Positions 15,687 to 22,452 of a DNA stretch of 26,672 nucleotides are shown here, piece after piece (within the stretch, counting starts at the first letter, position 1; every line of letters begins with the position of its first letter). A program made the position numbers and the translations under genes. Under the pieces are notes generated by a model. The model ran no database searches and was not told the DNA's origin. It was given only the letters and a program-made list of their open reading frames with translations. The stretch is from the IMG/VR virus record IMGVR_UViG_3300030331_002606, positions 1-26,672 of that record, one strand, 5' to 3'. Source of the DNA: a virus.

Positions 15687-16489
15687 TCGACCTTAGTAAT
15701 GCGACATTCATCATTCCGATCAGGATTGAATCGGATGATAGATTGAGGAATGTAATTACAACTACATCTTATCTCCTTGAAAACTTTGATACTAATATTA
15801 TTATCAAGGAAGTGGATAAGACATCTAGATTTGTTAGTGACGCACTTCCGGTATTGAAGAACATTCTTTCAGTTCCAGTCAAAGTCAAACATATCTTTGA
15901 AGAAAGTAATGCTCCTCTGTTTCATAGACAGAGAGTATTGAATGAAATGATCCATGAGGCAGACACTGATATTGTTGTCAACTATGATTGTGATGCGATA
16001 CTTCCTATTGATTCGATGAAGGAAGCATATGACATGATCATGGATGGTCGTTACGATGTTGTCTACCCCTATGGATGGGGTAACTATCAGTATCAAGTTA
16101 AACCATCTGATGATGTAGTCTCTGACTTTCTTGAGAACTATGACTATGCCATCCTCAAATCAAACTCCAAAATCTATGACGCACAGTCGGGGTGGGTGCA
16201 GTTCTTCAAACGATCCGTCTACATTGAAGGTGGTATGGAGAATGAAAACTTCAAGGCATATGCACCTGAGGATAAGGAAAGACTATACAGATATCAAAAG
16301 TTAGGATATAATGTCGGACGAATATCTAATTTCATCTATCATCTTGAACATGCTCGTGGTGAGAACTCATGGTTCACCAATCCACATATGCAATCTAATA
16401 ATGATCTATGGGAGGAGATACAGAGAATGACAAAAGAACAACTTATTGAATATTACTCTAATCAAAGTTACTTACAGAAATACCTATGA
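15683..16489 (+). CDS. GT-A glycosyltransferase, galactosyltransferase-like
   Basis: This 268-residue protein starts at the ATG at 15683 in an ATGA overlap; a TTG 18 bases upstream is not needed. It begins with a GT-A strand (ATFIIPIRI) and has a DxD-type VNYDCDAI near residue 107. The acceptor region FKAYAPEDKERLYRYQKLGY resembles the galactosyltransferase C-terminal domain (the G-x-x-D/E-D segment). It likely transfers galactose or GalNAc from UDP. The UDP-hexose epimerase directly upstream supports this. It is followed by talC, again coupled by ATGA. Confidence 0.75.
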   Translation: MIDLSNATFIIPIRIESDDRLRNVITTTSYLLENFDTNIIIKEVDKTSRFVSDALPVLKNILSVPVKVKHIFEESNAPLFHRQRVLNEMIHEADTDIVVNYDCDAILPIDSMKEAYDMIMDGRYDVVYPYGWGNYQYQVKPSDDVVSDFLENYDYAILKSNSKIYDAQSGWVQFFKRSVYIEGGMENENFKAYAPEDKERLYRYQKLGYNVGRISNFIYHLEHARGENSWFTNPHMQSNNDLWEEIQRMTKEQLIEYYSNQSYLQKYL

Positions 16490-17163
16490 AACTTTTTCTA
16501 GACACAGCTGATAATGCTGAGGTAGCACGTCACTTCGGTACAGGTCTGATTGACGGTGTGACAACTAATCCTACTCTTATCATGAAGAGTGGTCGTAAAC
16601 CACAGGATGTATATCGTGAACTGATGTTGATGGGTGTCAAAGATATCTCCATGGAGATTGTGGGAGAAGCACCCTACATCGTAGCTGAGGCACATAACCT
16701 GGTAGAAGAGTTTGGAGAAGTATGTACTATTAAAGTACCTTGTACTCGCGAAGGTTTACTTGCATGTCGTGAACTTTCAAAAGAGAATATCCGTGTCAAC
16801 GTGACTCTTATCTTTAGTGCCGCACAAGCAATTCTTGCTGCCAAGTCTGGAGCTTACTATGTTTCGCCGTTCGTTGGAAGATTGGATGATCAAAGTGTCG
16901 CGGGTCTTGAAGTGGTACGTTCTATCGTGGAGCTGTATCGTATTCATGGCATTCGTACTAGAGTACTCTCTGCCTCAATAAGATCTGTACAAAGAGTCGT
17001 AAGATCATTCTATAATGGTGCTGACATTGTGACCATGCCTCCTTCTATCTTTGAGAAGATGTATGATCATGTTCTTACCCGTGAAGGTATCAAACAATTT
17101 GATACTGACTGGGCAACGTTTAACGAAGAGATTCCCGTAGTTCCCTCAGTTCCTGCCGTATGA
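16486..17163 (+). CDS. talC: Transaldolase, TalC/FSA type
   Basis: This 225-residue enzyme belongs to the short TalC/fructose-6-phosphate-aldolase type carried by many cyanophages. Visible features are MKLFLDTAD at the N-terminus, TTNPTLI and the Schiff-base Lys83 in CTIKVP, then NVTLIFSAAQA and YVSPFVGRLDD. It interconverts sedoheptulose-7-P plus glyceraldehyde-3-P with erythrose-4-P plus fructose-6-P in the pentose phosphate pathway. In cyanophages it is regarded as an auxiliary metabolic gene that redirects carbon to NADPH and ribose. Here it is ATGA-coupled inside the glycan operon, so it may also raise fructose-6-P for GDP-mannose. Confidence 0.95.
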   Translation: MKLFLDTADNAEVARHFGTGLIDGVTTNPTLIMKSGRKPQDVYRELMLMGVKDISMEIVGEAPYIVAEAHNLVEEFGEVCTIKVPCTREGLLACRELSKENIRVNVTLIFSAAQAILAAKSGAYYVSPFVGRLDDQSVAGLEVVRSIVELYRIHGIRTRVLSASIRSVQRVVRSFYNGADIVTMPPSIFEKMYDHVLTREGIKQFDTDWATFNEEIPVVPSVPAV

Positions 17164-18008
17164 AAGTTTTAAACCTAGGATCAAGTGGTCAGATCGGTGC
17201 ATACCTCACCGATTATCTTCGTGAGAGGGGTCATGAGGTCACTGAGTATGATAAAAATCTCGGACCACAGTATAACCTTACAGCTATTCCAAGTACATGG
17301 TTAGAACATTGTGTTAAGGAAGCAGACTTTGTATTCTTCCTTGCATTTGATGTTGGTGGTTCTAGATACCTCAAGAAGTATCAACACACATTCAAGTTTA
17401 TTGATAACAATACACGAATGATGGCCAATGTGTTTGGTCTTCTGCAGAAACACAAGAAGAGATTTGTGTTTGCATCTTCTCAGATGAGTAACATGTCTCA
17501 CTCTCCATATGGTGTGATGAAGAGGGTCGGTGAGATGTATACCTCTACACTTGGTGGTCTGACTGTCAAATTCTGGAATGTATACGGTATCGAGAAAGAC
17601 CACGAAAAGTCACATGTTATTACAGATTTTATTCGTAAAGGGTTTGAGTTTGGTGACTTTGATATGATGACGGATGGTACAGAAGAACGACAGTTCCTGT
17701 ATGCTGAGGATTGTTGTGAAGCTCTTGAGACTATCATGGAGCACTATACAGACTTCAAATCTGAAGACCCATTACATATCACATCATTTAATTCCTCTAG
17801 TATCAAAGAAGTTGCCGCTATCATCATGGGTCAGTTCAACCTGATCGGTAGACCTATCAAGATTACACCTGGTCTTGCTAAGGATAGTGTTCAACTTGAC
17901 AAAAGAAATGATGCCAATATGTTTATTAAAGACTGGTGGCTACCTACAACCAACCTTCAGGACGGTATCGGTAAAGTATTCAACGCAATGAAAGATGATT
18001 GGATTTAA
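17160..18008 (+). CDS. Extended SDR sugar-nucleotide epimerase
   Basis: This 282-residue SDR has an atypical but readable nucleotide-binding loop (NLGSSGQIGAYL), FVFASSQMSN for the catalytic serine region, and Tyr/Lys in PYGVMK. It then has WNVYGIEKD and DGTEERQFLYAEDC, typical of the substrate-binding half. Order and length fit NDP-sugar epimerases or reductases. The glutamine-rich start and GGSRYLKKYQ segment are not specific enough to assign a product. It sits between talC and a GT11 gene with overlaps on both sides. Confidence 0.75.
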   Translation: MKVLNLGSSGQIGAYLTDYLRERGHEVTEYDKNLGPQYNLTAIPSTWLEHCVKEADFVFFLAFDVGGSRYLKKYQHTFKFIDNNTRMMANVFGLLQKHKKRFVFASSQMSNMSHSPYGVMKRVGEMYTSTLGGLTVKFWNVYGIEKDHEKSHVITDFIRKGFEFGDFDMMTDGTEERQFLYAEDCCEALETIMEHYTDFKSEDPLHITSFNSSSIKEVAAIIMGQFNLIGRPIKITPGLAKDSVQLDKRNDANMFIKDWWLPTTNLQDGIGKVFNAMKDDWI

Positions 18009-18786
18009 TTATCTCGGTAAGTTAGGACAACTGGGAAACCAGATGTTTCAATATGCTTCGACAAAAGGTATTGCCGCACATCATGGATACGATTTCTGTA
18101 TCCCGGATCACAATGAGATATTTGATGATGGTATTGGTAACAAACTCCACATTGAATTGGATGTCCCCTTTACACTTGACTGTAAAAGAGGTATGATTAA
18201 TTCAATGGACATCCGAGAGTGTGGTTTTGAATTTGACAAGGCTCTATTCGATAAATGTCCAGACAACTGTAACCTATTTGGATTCTTTCAGACAGAGAAA
18301 TACTTCAAACATATCTCTGATGAGATCCGAAAGGACTTTACATTCAAGAAACCATTTGTGGATGAGTGTAAAGAGATTGTAGAAAGTGTATTCGACGATC
18401 CTATCGCTCTACACATACGTCGTGGGGATTTCCTCATCAATAGTGGTAATCACCACAATCTCCCCCTAGAATGGTACGAGAAGGCGTTAAGTAAGTTTGA
18501 GGTAAGGAGAGACGTAATCATCTTCACAGACGATCCTGAGTGGGCTACAGAACAGGAACTATTCAAACCAGATAGATTCATTATCTCTAGAGGAAATAGT
18601 CCCTACATTGATCTCTATCTTATGACACAATGTAGTGACTTCATCATTGCCAACTCATCATTCTCATGGTGGGGTGCATGGTTGGCAAACACTGGTAAAG
18701 TCATTGCTCCTAAGATCTGGTTTGGACCTAACAACTCTCACTTAAATACCAAAGATTTATACCCCCGACACTGGGAGACTATTTGA
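17995..18786 (+). CDS. GT11 alpha-1,2-fucosyltransferase-like
   Basis: This 263-residue protein has all GT11 landmarks: GQLGNQMFQYAS near residue 11-22, FFQTEKYF (98-105), the canonical donor motif HIRRGDF (140-146), FTDDPEW, and NSSFSWWGAWL near the C-terminus. The family transfers L-fucose (or the similar L-galactose) from the GDP-sugar to a terminal galactose. It overlaps the preceding SDR gene by 14 bases. It is a paralogue of the gene at 13205. The sugar it actually uses may be the GDP-L-galactose made by the operon's GDP-mannose epimerase. Confidence 0.88.
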   Translation: MIGFNYLGKLGQLGNQMFQYASTKGIAAHHGYDFCIPDHNEIFDDGIGNKLHIELDVPFTLDCKRGMINSMDIRECGFEFDKALFDKCPDNCNLFGFFQTEKYFKHISDEIRKDFTFKKPFVDECKEIVESVFDDPIALHIRRGDFLINSGNHHNLPLEWYEKALSKFEVRRDVIIFTDDPEWATEQELFKPDRFIISRGNSPYIDLYLMTQCSDFIIANSSFSWWGAWLANTGKVIAPKIWFGPNNSHLNTKDLYPRHWETI

Positions 18787-19592
18787 TGGACAGAAACAAA
18801 GCTGCTTATAAACTTCAAGGTCTTCCCAAGATCTATTGCATCAACCTTGATGATCAACCAGAACGTTGGGAGTATATGACTAACCAATTTAAGTATTGGG
18901 AGATTGATAACTATACCCGTGTGTCTGCTTACGATGGTCGTGAAGACGATCTAGGAGACATTCTGAAGGGTAGGTATCCTGATATGTGTCAGTCAGGAGA
19001 GATTGGTTGTGTGACATCACATCTTAAGGCTATCAAGGAGTTCTATGAGAGTGGTGAACCAGTCGCAATCATGATGGAGGATGATTGTGAGTTAGATCTT
19101 GTAAAATTTTGGGACTTTACATGGAGAGATTTCTATGGTAAGATTCCTTATGACTGGGATGTTTGTCAGATTTCTATTATCTGTACAGGTGATGTCCACG
19201 TCAAAATCCACAAGAGATTCGTCAATGAATTCTCTACGGCATGTTACTTAATTACGAGGCACCATGCAGAGAAGTTAATACGTCTTCACTGTAGGGGTAA
19301 TAAGTACAAACTTGATAATGATGTAAGACCAAGACCAGTTGCTGATGATCTCATCTACAACTCTGGTAATACTTACGCCATTCCCCTTTTGTTATACAAG
19401 ACGGAACTGGGTTCCAGTATACACCAGGACCATGTGGAGGTATTCCACAAGAGCAACTATCAAGCTCAGTTTCACTTCTGGTCACAGGCTGGAGCCCAGA
19501 TGCCTATTGATGAACTGATGAATTTTGATCCCTACCTTGGTAGAGTATCAGAGCCGTCAGAGAATCAACAAAATACTCCTCCAAGTTCTTGA
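18786..19592 (+). CDS. GT25-family glycosyltransferase
   Basis: This 268-residue protein starts at the ATG at 18786, overlapping the previous stop by one base. It has IYCINLDDQPERW (GT25 opening), SGEIGCVTSHLKAI and IMMEDDCEL with the metal-binding acidic cluster. The family includes LPS beta-1,4-galactosyltransferases and collagen galactosyltransferases. It is the last gene of the operon. Its C-terminal tail is Ser/Pro/Gln-rich, and its last codons lie in an inverted repeat (19573-19599) with no clear T-tract. Confidence 0.82.
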   Translation: MDRNKAAYKLQGLPKIYCINLDDQPERWEYMTNQFKYWEIDNYTRVSAYDGREDDLGDILKGRYPDMCQSGEIGCVTSHLKAIKEFYESGEPVAIMMEDDCELDLVKFWDFTWRDFYGKIPYDWDVCQISIICTGDVHVKIHKRFVNEFSTACYLITRHHAEKLIRLHCRGNKYKLDNDVRPRPVADDLIYNSGNTYAIPLLLYKTELGSSIHQDHVEVFHKSNYQAQFHFWSQAGAQMPIDELMNFDPYLGRVSEPSENQQNTPPSS

Positions 19593-19699
19593 GGAGTATA
19601 TATACTTAACCTTTTGTCAAAAAAGGTATACAGGGATACGTCGAATCCCTTTCCATCTGTGGGTAACCATTCCACAAGTAAAAAACGAGGTAAAAACTA
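19593..19699 (+). other. Gap before the beta-barrel gene, small hairpin
   Basis: This 107-base intergenic stretch separates the glycan operon from the next unit. It contains the inverted repeat AGGGAT / ATCCCT (19632-19650). GAGG at 19686-19689 serves as ribosome-binding site for the gene at 19700. A TTGTCA at 19614 has no well-spaced -10 box, so I do not call a promoter. Confidence 0.35.
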
Positions 19700-20071
19700 A
19701 TGTTCAAATCTGTATTCGCAGCTCTGTCTGCTTCCGCACTTTCCGCAGGCGCTGCCCTTGCAGGTCCCTACGTCAATGTCGAAACCAACGCTGGTTGGGT
19801 CGGTGATGACTACAGTGGTGCTGTAACCGATCTGCATGTCGGCTATGAGGGTGACCTGGGTGACTCCGCTGCTTGGTATGTCCAAGGCGGTCCTGCTCTG
19901 GTATCTGTTGATGGTGAAGAGACCGAAACCGAAATCTCCGGTAAGGTTGGTGCTTCCGTTGCTATCACCGAAAGACTCGGTGCCTATGGCGAACTCTCCA
20001 TGCTGACTGTTGACCAGGACTTCGATGACCTGAACGTAGGTGGTAAGCTGGGTGTTAAGTTCAGCTTCTGA
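19700..20071 (+). CDS. Exported beta-barrel-like protein
   Basis: This 123-residue protein has a clear Sec signal peptide (MFKSVFAALSASALSAGAALA, cut near Ala21-Gly22). The mature part has alternating hydrophobic/polar strands (YVNVETNAGW, DLHVGYEG, AWYVQGG, GKVGASVAI, RLGAYGELSML) and ends KLGVKFSF with a terminal Phe, the outer-membrane-barrel signature. It is much shorter than a full porin and may be a small barrel or a single sheet. Its codons are visibly richer in G and C (TCC, GCT, GTC, GGT) than the glycan genes, suggesting high expression or recent host origin. It stands alone, with its own strong terminator. Confidence 0.75.
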   Translation: MFKSVFAALSASALSAGAALAGPYVNVETNAGWVGDDYSGAVTDLHVGYEGDLGDSAAWYVQGGPALVSVDGEETETEISGKVGASVAITERLGAYGELSMLTVDQDFDDLNVGGKLGVKFSF

Positions 20072-20096
20072 TTCACGGATTCCGTGTTATAATACA

Positions 20097-20118
20097 GGGA
20101 GCTTCGGCTCCCTTTTTT
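20097..20118 (+). terminator. Rho-independent terminator (TTCG tetraloop)
   Basis: GGGAGC, loop TTCG, GCTCCC, then TTTTTT: a compact, stable terminator just after the beta-barrel gene. A second small palindrome (CACGG / CCGTG, about 20074-20087) precedes it. Confidence 0.93.
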
Positions 20119-20136
20119 ATTGTCTATTAAATTTCT

Positions 20137-20346
20137 ATGGACTATGATTTACCTACACTCTGTGTAAGGAGTGTCACACCGTCTCAGACAGACGGTAAAG
20201 TATTTTTGGATATGCCCTCACTATGGGTCGATGAAGGACCTGTAGAGGTGTCTCAGAGCGTTGTTGATTTTGTAATGGTTGATCCCTATCAAGTTCCTAT
20301 GTGTCCTCCCGGTTATCCCAACTCTCCTTATGAAGAAAACAACTAA
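20137..20346 (+). CDS. Small acidic protein, unknown function
   Basis: This 69-residue protein (MDYDLPTLCVRS start) is acidic and proline-containing, with no signal peptide or membrane segment. It begins shortly after the terminator and overlaps the next small membrane protein gene by 17 bases. I recognise no domain. The ATTAAATTT sequence before the start is only weakly promoter-like. Confidence 0.6.
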   Translation: MDYDLPTLCVRSVTPSQTDGKVFLDMPSLWVDEGPVEVSQSVVDFVMVDPYQVPMCPPGYPNSPYEENN

Positions 20347-20512
20347 TATTCTTTTTCACCCATTCTCCCTTTTTATCCTGGGTAGTGCGGGTATTTTAGC
20401 TTTTATAGAACTCATGCATATCTCCTACCACCACAGGATAGAGCATGATGTTCATGGTTATGTCAGGGAATATTGCAGAAACAACCCTAATGTGTGCCAG
20501 TTTCAAGACTGA
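20330..20512 (+). CDS. Small single-pass membrane protein
   Basis: This 60-residue protein starts at the ATG at 20330; an upstream TTG at 20279 in the same frame is inside the previous gene and unnecessary. It has one hydrophobic helix (FHPFSLFILGSAGILAFIELM, about 9-29), followed by a polar, His- and Cys-containing tail (HISYHHRIEHD, EYCRNNPNVCQ). It may sit in the thylakoid or cytoplasmic membrane. Function unknown. It ends six bases before the promoter of the first hli gene. Confidence 0.6.
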   Translation: MKKTTNILFHPFSLFILGSAGILAFIELMHISYHHRIEHDVHGYVREYCRNNPNVCQFQD

Positions 20513-20517
20513 CGGTG

Positions 20518-20546
20518 TTGACAAATGTAAAGAAATTATATATAAT
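20518..20546 (+). promoter_or_regulatory. Consensus sigma70 promoter for hli
   Basis: TTGACA (20518-20523), 17-base spacer, TATAAT (20541-20546): a perfect consensus for the host housekeeping sigma factor. AGGAG (20562-20566) and a GTG start at 20575 follow. It suggests early expression of the hli cluster by unmodified host RNA polymerase. Confidence 0.85.
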
Positions 20547-20574
20547 GTAACAATACTTCACAGGAGTTAGTAAA

Positions 20575-20793
20575 GTGACTGTTAGTTCTAATGATCAAGG
20601 GCAACAAAACATGTGGGCAAAAGAGCCCAGAATGTATATTGATCCCGTTGCTGCCCAACGTTATGGTTACGAAACACATAACGAAAAAGCTGAGAAACTG
20701 AATGGCCGTGTAGCCATGTTGGGTTTCGTCGCTGGACTCCTTTCTTACGTAACTTCTGGAAGTTTGTTCTTCTTTGGTTTGTTTGGGATCTGA
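20575..20793 (+). CDS. hli: High-light-inducible protein (Hli)
   Basis: This 72-residue protein starts at GTG 20575 with AGGAG eight bases upstream. The signature E-K-L-N-G-R-V-A-M-L-G-F (about 40-51) is the chlorophyll-binding half-motif of the LHC/Hlip family, inside the single transmembrane helix. It would bind pigment in the thylakoid and protect photosystem II during infection. The N-terminal 35 residues include a PRMYIDPVAA stretch seen in cyanobacterial and phage Hlips. It is the first and longest of three Hlips here. Confidence 0.95.
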   Translation: MTVSSNDQGQQNMWAKEPRMYIDPVAAQRYGYETHNEKAEKLNGRVAMLGFVAGLLSYVTSGSLFFFGLFGI

Positions 20794-20799
20794 AACAAC

Positions 20800-20827
20800 T
20801 TGACAATCCTAGGTAAAAATATACAAT
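20800..20827 (+). promoter_or_regulatory. Sigma70-type promoter
   Basis: TTGACA (20800-20805), 16-base spacer, TACAAT (20822-20827). It precedes the small gene at 20866 and the two short hli genes. GGGAGAGAG (about 20848-20856) may act as ribosome-binding site. Confidence 0.7.
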
Positions 20828-20865
20828 ATAGAGGTGTATTTTTCCAAGGGAGAGAGTTTGTATAA

Positions 20866-21036
20866 ATGCCAAACCCAAACCAACTCTATGAAGACATGGA
20901 GAGACTGAATGCCCTGTATCAAGAACTCTGTTGGGGGCACGATGATGAATTAGTATTCACTCACGAAAATGGCAGAGTAGTAATTTACAACAACACTTTG
21001 GAGAAAAACAATGAACGAAAGAGCAGAACGCATTAA
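20866..21036 (+). CDS. Small soluble protein between hli genes
   Basis: This 56-residue protein starts MPNPNQLYEDMERL and contains an aromatic/acidic core (ELCWGHDDELVFTHENGRVVIYNN). It overlaps the next hli gene (21011) by 26 bases. It is hydrophilic with no membrane segment. I recall similar short proteins in cyanobacteria and cyanophages, but no function is established. Its own sigma70-type promoter and purine-rich ribosome-binding site support expression. Confidence 0.7.
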   Translation: MPNPNQLYEDMERLNALYQELCWGHDDELVFTHENGRVVIYNNTLEKNNERKSRTH

Positions 21037-21118
21037 CGGTTGGGCAGCCATGTTGGGTGTCATCGCAGCCATCGGTGCATACAGCACCACCGGACAGATC
21101 ATCCCCGGAGTATTCTGA
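21011..21118 (+). CDS. hli: Short high-light-inducible protein (Hli)
   Basis: This 35-residue minimal Hlip is essentially only the pigment-binding helix: E-R-I-N-G-W-A-A-M-L-G (about 6-16), then the helix and the tail TGQIIPGVF. Among the smallest Hlips, it is followed two bases later by a paralogue with nearly the same tail. It is predicted to insert in thylakoids, possibly pairing as homo- or hetero-dimers with the others. Confidence 0.9.
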   Translation: MNERAERINGWAAMLGVIAAIGAYSTTGQIIPGVF

Positions 21119-21120
21119 TA

Positions 21121-21243
21121 ATGGAAAACGCAAGTAACGCCGACATCTTTTTTAGAGCTAATGGCCGTGCAGCAATGATGGGCTTCATCAGCATCTGCTT
21201 GGTCTATGCATTTACCGGACAAATCATTCCCGGTGTAGTGTGA
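21121..21243 (+). CDS. hli: Short high-light-inducible protein (Hli)
   Basis: This 40-residue Hlip has the helix signature R-A-N-G-R-A-A-M-M-G-F and a tail TGQIIPGVV, closely matching the preceding hli, so a tandem duplication is likely. A short N-terminal extension (MENASNADIFF) differs. Its stop overlaps the start of the next tiny ORF. Confidence 0.9.
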   Translation: MENASNADIFFRANGRAAMMGFISICLVYAFTGQIIPGVV

Positions 21244-21314
21244 TGGGATTTGTTGGAGCAGCACTACTCATGTTGATTCCCATCATTGCAGTAGTGAAGG
21301 GGACCGATAAATGA
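21243..21314 (+). CDS. 23-residue hydrophobic membrane peptide
   Basis: This tiny ORF is a single hydrophobic helix (GFVGAALLMLIPIIAVV) followed by KGTDK. It is chained to the preceding hli (TGATG overlap) and the next ORF (ATGA). Its size and layout resemble the minor one-helix subunits of photosystems or cytochrome b6f, but I see no specific match. Chaining at both ends is the main evidence that it is real. Confidence 0.5.
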   Translation: MGFVGAALLMLIPIIAVVKGTDK

Positions 21315-21457
21315 CATACGATTGGACACTTTTTCAAACACTAGTGTTCATCATTACTCCATACTTCCTTATGTTGGCTCTTGCCAGTAGAGATGAAGAT
21401 GATGGACCACCTGACGGTGGTATGATGACACCAGCATACGAAGGTGCAAGGGGCTAA
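21311..21457 (+). CDS. 48-residue membrane protein with acidic, glycine-rich tail
   Basis: A short N-terminus (MTYDWTLFQ) leads to one membrane helix (TLVFIITPYFLMLALA), then an acidic linker (SRDEDDGPP) and DGGMMTPAYEGARG. It is ATGA-coupled to the 23-residue ORF and is the last gene before a terminator, so the hli cluster forms one unit of photosynthesis-associated small membrane proteins. Similar proteins appear beside hli in other cyanophages as far as I recall. Function unknown. Confidence 0.65.
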   Translation: MTYDWTLFQTLVFIITPYFLMLALASRDEDDGPPDGGMMTPAYEGARG

Positions 21458-21472
21458 ATGGCCCCTTTTTTT
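21448..21472 (+). terminator. Rho-independent terminator of the hli cluster
   Basis: AAGGGGC (21448-21454) pairs with GCCCCTT, loop TAAATG, and is followed by a T-tract to 21472. The stop codon of the 48-residue gene lies in the loop. Confidence 0.85.
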
Positions 21473-21479
21473 CTAAATA
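21473..21479 (+). promoter_or_regulatory. T4-late-like promoter element CTAAATA
   Basis: CTAAATA directly follows the T-tract of the hli terminator and lies 19 bases before the ATG at 21492. It is the same heptamer as at 1350-1356. Confidence 0.6.
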
Positions 21480-21491
21480 TTATTGCCTTGT

Positions 21492-21926
21492 ATGGATACC
21501 ATGTCAGAGGAAGTTAAGAAGGAAGAACCCAAAAAGAAGAAGGGTTTTTTTGGTAAGATCAAGGAGGCGACCGATGACAAGGAAGAACAACTGGCAATTC
21601 TATCTACTTTTGTCCGTCTTGGTATCCTTGTATGGAGCGGTGGAATCCTCACGTTGGCGTACATTAAATTACCACCTGCTTTTGGAATCCCAGAACAGAA
21701 ATTCGACAATACTTTCATCGCCTCAGTCTTCACTGGAGTTCTAGCAACATTTGGTGTTCAAGCTGGTAAGAAAGCTGGAGCAAATGGTGGTGGTGTGACT
21801 AGAGCAGATATGGAATATCTAATCAAGAAAGCATCTGAGACCGCACCTGGTCAGACCATCAGAGTAGAACCAGGAACATTTACTATTGTTCCAACACAAA
21901 AGTCTGACGATTCATATAAGATGTGA
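21492..21926 (+). CDS. Two-helix membrane protein, unknown function
   Basis: This 144-residue protein (ATG at 21492; an ATG at 21501 is an alternative) has a Lys/Glu-rich N-terminus (EEVKKEEPKKKKGFFGKIKEA), a first membrane helix (about 38-60, FVRLGILVWSGGILTLAYI) and a second (about 74-92, NTFIASVFTGVLATFGVQAG). A Gly-rich linker and a soluble C-terminal domain (TRADMEYLIKKASETA) follow. The late promoter element and two-helix topology could fit a holin-like or infection-membrane protein, but no specific holin family is recognised. Confidence 0.65.
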   Translation: MDTMSEEVKKEEPKKKKGFFGKIKEATDDKEEQLAILSTFVRLGILVWSGGILTLAYIKLPPAFGIPEQKFDNTFIASVFTGVLATFGVQAGKKAGANGGGVTRADMEYLIKKASETAPGQTIRVEPGTFTIVPTQKSDDSYKM

Positions 21927-21954
21927 TAGATAGTGTAGTCAAGTAATTTTACCT

Positions 21955-22278
21955 ATGAGATTTCTTTTTGCGATCCTGGCTACACTCTTCTTTGCCTTTC
22001 CTGCTTGGGCTGTAGATGTTAAGATGGGTTCAAACGGTAACCTAGTTTTTGATCCATCTGACATCACTATTGAAGTGGGTGAAACACTTCACTTTGTGAA
22101 CGGTATGCTTCCACCTCACAATATTATTGTTGAGGGAAGAGCTGATCTGTCAAGAGAATCCCTTATGTTCAATCCTGGTGAGGTTCAAGATATCAAATTT
22201 TCAGACGCAGGAGATTATGATTTCTTCTGTGGTCCTCATCAAGGTGCAGGAATGATTGGACGAATTCACGTCAAGTGA
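21955..22278 (+). CDS. petE: Plastocyanin
   Basis: This 107-residue blue-copper protein has a signal peptide (MRFLFAILATLFFAFPAWA, cut near residue 19) for export to the thylakoid lumen. Type 1 copper ligands are His55 (PPHN), Cys92, His95 and Met100 in CGPHQGAGM. It carries electrons from cytochrome b6f to photosystem I. Phage petE is known in cyanophages and is thought to support electron flow, including cyclic flow, during infection. The mature protein is somewhat short, about 88 residues, compared with about 98 in hosts. Confidence 0.95.
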   Translation: MRFLFAILATLFFAFPAWAVDVKMGSNGNLVFDPSDITIEVGETLHFVNGMLPPHNIIVEGRADLSRESLMFNPGEVQDIKFSDAGDYDFFCGPHQGAGMIGRIHVK

Positions 22279-22281
22279 TAT

Positions 22282-22452
22282 ATGGGAATTGATAATACAC
22301 AATTTGTTCCTGTGGTAAATGCAATGGTAGGTATATGCTTCTTCATGGCTCTGGGGTATATCTACTACATACTAAAGATGGCTCATGAGGAGATGATAGA
22401 TGAAACCACCGAGCAGGAAGTCATGTTACAACTTTCGTTGTTTGAAGATTAA
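22282..22452 (+). CDS. Small single-pass membrane protein
   Basis: This 56-residue protein has a single hydrophobic helix (VVNAMVGICFFMALGYIYYIL, about 11-31) and an acidic C-terminus (EEMIDETTEQE). It starts three bases after plastocyanin and overlaps the nuclease-like gene by 53 bases in another frame. That position suggests co-expression with petE. Function unknown. Confidence 0.6.
   Translation: MGIDNTQFVPVVNAMVGICFFMALGYIYYILKMAHEEMIDETTEQEVMLQLSLFED

Noticed and set aside
19573-19599. Inverted repeat ATACTCCTC/GAGGAGTAT as terminator of the glycan operon
   Set aside because: The 9-bp stem is real, but no T-tract follows and it overlaps the coding end; not called as a terminator.
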